5,792 nucleotides of DNA from an uncultured Flavobacteriales bacterium (lineage in GTDB: Bacteria; Bacteroidota; Bacteroidia; Flavobacteriales_D; Crocinitomicaceae). The notes beneath the pieces are model-generated. The model had not been told where the DNA came from, searched no databases, and worked only from the letters and a program-made list of their open reading frames with translations. Shown piece by piece: positions 5,162 to 5,792 of the stretch. The translations under genes were made by a program, and so were the position numbers. Numbering within the stretch: position 1 is the first letter of the stretch; each line of letters opens with the position of its first letter. Where the stretch lies: NCBI GenBank assembly GCA_903879765.1, contig CAIRMS010000088.1, positions 1 through 5,792 of the forward strand, read 5' to 3'.

Positions 5162-5302
5162 TGTTGGTTATCTCGTTAAAATAAAATAGTAAACTGTCGT
5201 TTAATCACGGTGAAATTTTTATGCTCTGACAGGGTTCGGAAAAAGTCTGAAGGATTCATTTAAGTAATTTTTTTCGTTTCGTCAAAATTGTCTAATGATT
5301 CA
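5162..5302. other. Intergenic region downstream of the lipocalin-like gene
   Basis: These 141 bp separate the lipocalin-like gene from the small-peptide frame. On the minus strand there is a 27-codon frame (5259-5176) with no signal peptide or recognised motif; I do not call it a gene. Two short AT-rich inverted repeats are present: taatg-att-catta at 5293-5305, next to the stop of the upstream gene, and taaac-tgtc-gttta at 5190-5203. The first is followed by T7 only on the plus strand, so it is not a convincing terminator for the minus-strand gene. No TAnnTTTG match was found on the minus strand. Confidence 0.6.
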
Positions 5303-5737
5303 TTATTTTTTTCTTTTGAAATACAAATCTATTCCATCGACATAAGATTTATAAATTTTCAATGTATCCCCATTTATCCAAAATGGACTCGTTGAATGGT
5401 TGCTGATTGAGATTGCTTGTAAAGTGTCCATTTCGAACGTTTGGGTTGAGTCAATAAACGGTCCGTAGAAAATTTTAACCGCATGCTGCCACGACTCTGT
5501 ATTTTGCTTGATGCCATGTTTATACATTTTCAACTTACCATCTGATTGTATTTTCCACCTCGTTGTTTTTAACTCATCGGAGGTGTCAAATCCAATCCCT
5601 GCGGAAAATGTTTTTACTAAAACCCATTCACCGACTAATTCATCATTCGGGTCCGTTAATTTTTCCTTTTGGCAACTATATGCGAGTAGCATCACTACCA
5701 TGAAGTAGAATACGTGTTTAAATCTCATTTTTGTCAT
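5303..5737 (-). CDS. Lipocalin-like lipoprotein
   Basis: 144 aa from the ATG at 5737; Met4 (ATG at 5728) is an equally possible start. The N-terminal hydrophobic stretch (about 9-20) ends in AYSC, an acceptable if not classic lipobox, lipidation at Cys22; an acidic linker (KLTDPNDE, 26-33) follows. The domain opens with LVGEWVLVK (34-42), the typical first strand of Bacteroidota lipocalin-like domains, continues with W61 and SDGKLKMY (65-72), and closes with NGDTLKIY (122-129) and DLYFKRK (137-143), the usual end pattern. It would form a small beta-barrel anchored to a membrane and facing the periplasm or the outside. The ligand and role are unknown. It is separated by 141 bp from the next minus-strand frame, so it may be transcribed separately. 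Confidence 0.8.
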   Translation of the reverse strand: MTKMRFKHVFYFMVVMLLAYSCQKEKLTDPNDELVGEWVLVKTFSAGIGFDTSDELKTTRWKIQSDGKLKMYKHGIKQNTESWQHAVKIFYGPFIDSTQTFEMDTLQAISISNHSTSPFWINGDTLKIYKSYVDGIDLYFKRKK

Positions 5738-5792
5738 ATTTGTTCAATTAAACTTAAGGATCCGCAGTTTGGCGAAGGAGTTGATGATTAAA
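5738..5792. other. Window edge with possible ends of neighbouring genes
   Basis: Two minus-strand frames are open from the right edge, one ending at TAA 5756-5754 and one at a TGA near 5745; either could be the last codons of an upstream gene, and I cannot choose. On the plus strand AAGGAG at 5775-5780 precedes ATG at 5784, but the 3-nt spacing is short and only three codons are visible. No gene is called here. Confidence 0.35.

Noticed and set aside
5293..5305. AT-rich inverted repeat taatg-att-catta as a terminator
   Set aside because: Five A/T-dominated pairs make a weak stem, and the T-run follows it only on the plus strand, where no gene ends; it also includes the stop codon of the minus-strand gene.
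5775..5792. AAGGAG followed by ATG-ATT-AAA as the start of a plus-strand gene at the right edge
   Set aside because: The spacing is only 3 nt, Shine-Dalgarno sequences are uncommon in this phylum and only three codons are visible; it needs the sequence beyond the window.
1..5792. CRISPR arrays, tRNA or rRNA genes, insertion sequences
   Set aside because: I saw no regularly spaced repeats, no tRNA-like cloverleaf with a TTCRANY loop, no rRNA-like sequence and no transposase or integrase motifs in any frame.

Overview
The window looks like chromosomal DNA from a Bacteroidota bacterium, most plausibly of the Flavobacteriales type. The signs are an A+T-rich composition, almost no Shine-Dalgarno sequences before starts, one good TTG / TAnnTTTG-type promoter (the flavobacterial sigma-A consensus), several small Cys-anchored lipoproteins of families typical of this phylum, and a lemA-TPM-TPM gene block. 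The genus cannot be fixed from this sequence alone.

Left part (1-2875). The 3' end of an unidentified plus-strand gene (3-218) runs 37 bp into the 3' end of a minus-strand operon. In transcription order (right to left) the operon is: a LemA-family membrane protein (2875-2318), a TPM-domain protein without a signal peptide (2321-1899), a second TPM-domain protein with signal peptide, one membrane helix and a glycine-rich tail (1902-1141), and a secreted endonuclease/exonuclease/phosphatase (EEP) family hydrolase (1129-182). Both junctions among the first three genes are 4-bp ATGA overlaps, and the EEP gene starts 11 nt after the TPM stop. This indicates one coupled transcription unit acting at the cell envelope.

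Middle (2876-3911). A 241-bp intergenic region separates the lemA operon from a plus-strand toxin-antitoxin module: a DUF1778 ribbon-helix-helix antitoxin (3117-3401) and a GNAT acetyltransferase toxin (3405-3911), in the order and spacing of the TacA-TacT / AtaR-AtaT / KacA-KacT type. A perfect 19-bp palindrome lies in its promoter, partly inside the -7 box, and is a strong candidate for the autoregulatory operator.

Right part (3912-5792). A run of minus-strand genes for small exported proteins: a lipocalin-like lipoprotein (5737-5303), a 31-codon reading frame with a signal-peptide-like sequence (5161-5066), a lipoprotein of unrecognised family (5069-4494) and a DUF6438-type lipoprotein (4481-3939). 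The tiny frame is joined to the next gene by an ATGA overlap. The last 55 bp hold only possible ends of neighbouring genes.

Most of this is recognisable biology. The points most worth checking are the tiny exported-peptide frame, the operator-in-promoter design of the toxin-antitoxin module, and the addition of a secreted nuclease-like enzyme to the LemA-TPM operon, whose function is poorly understood.
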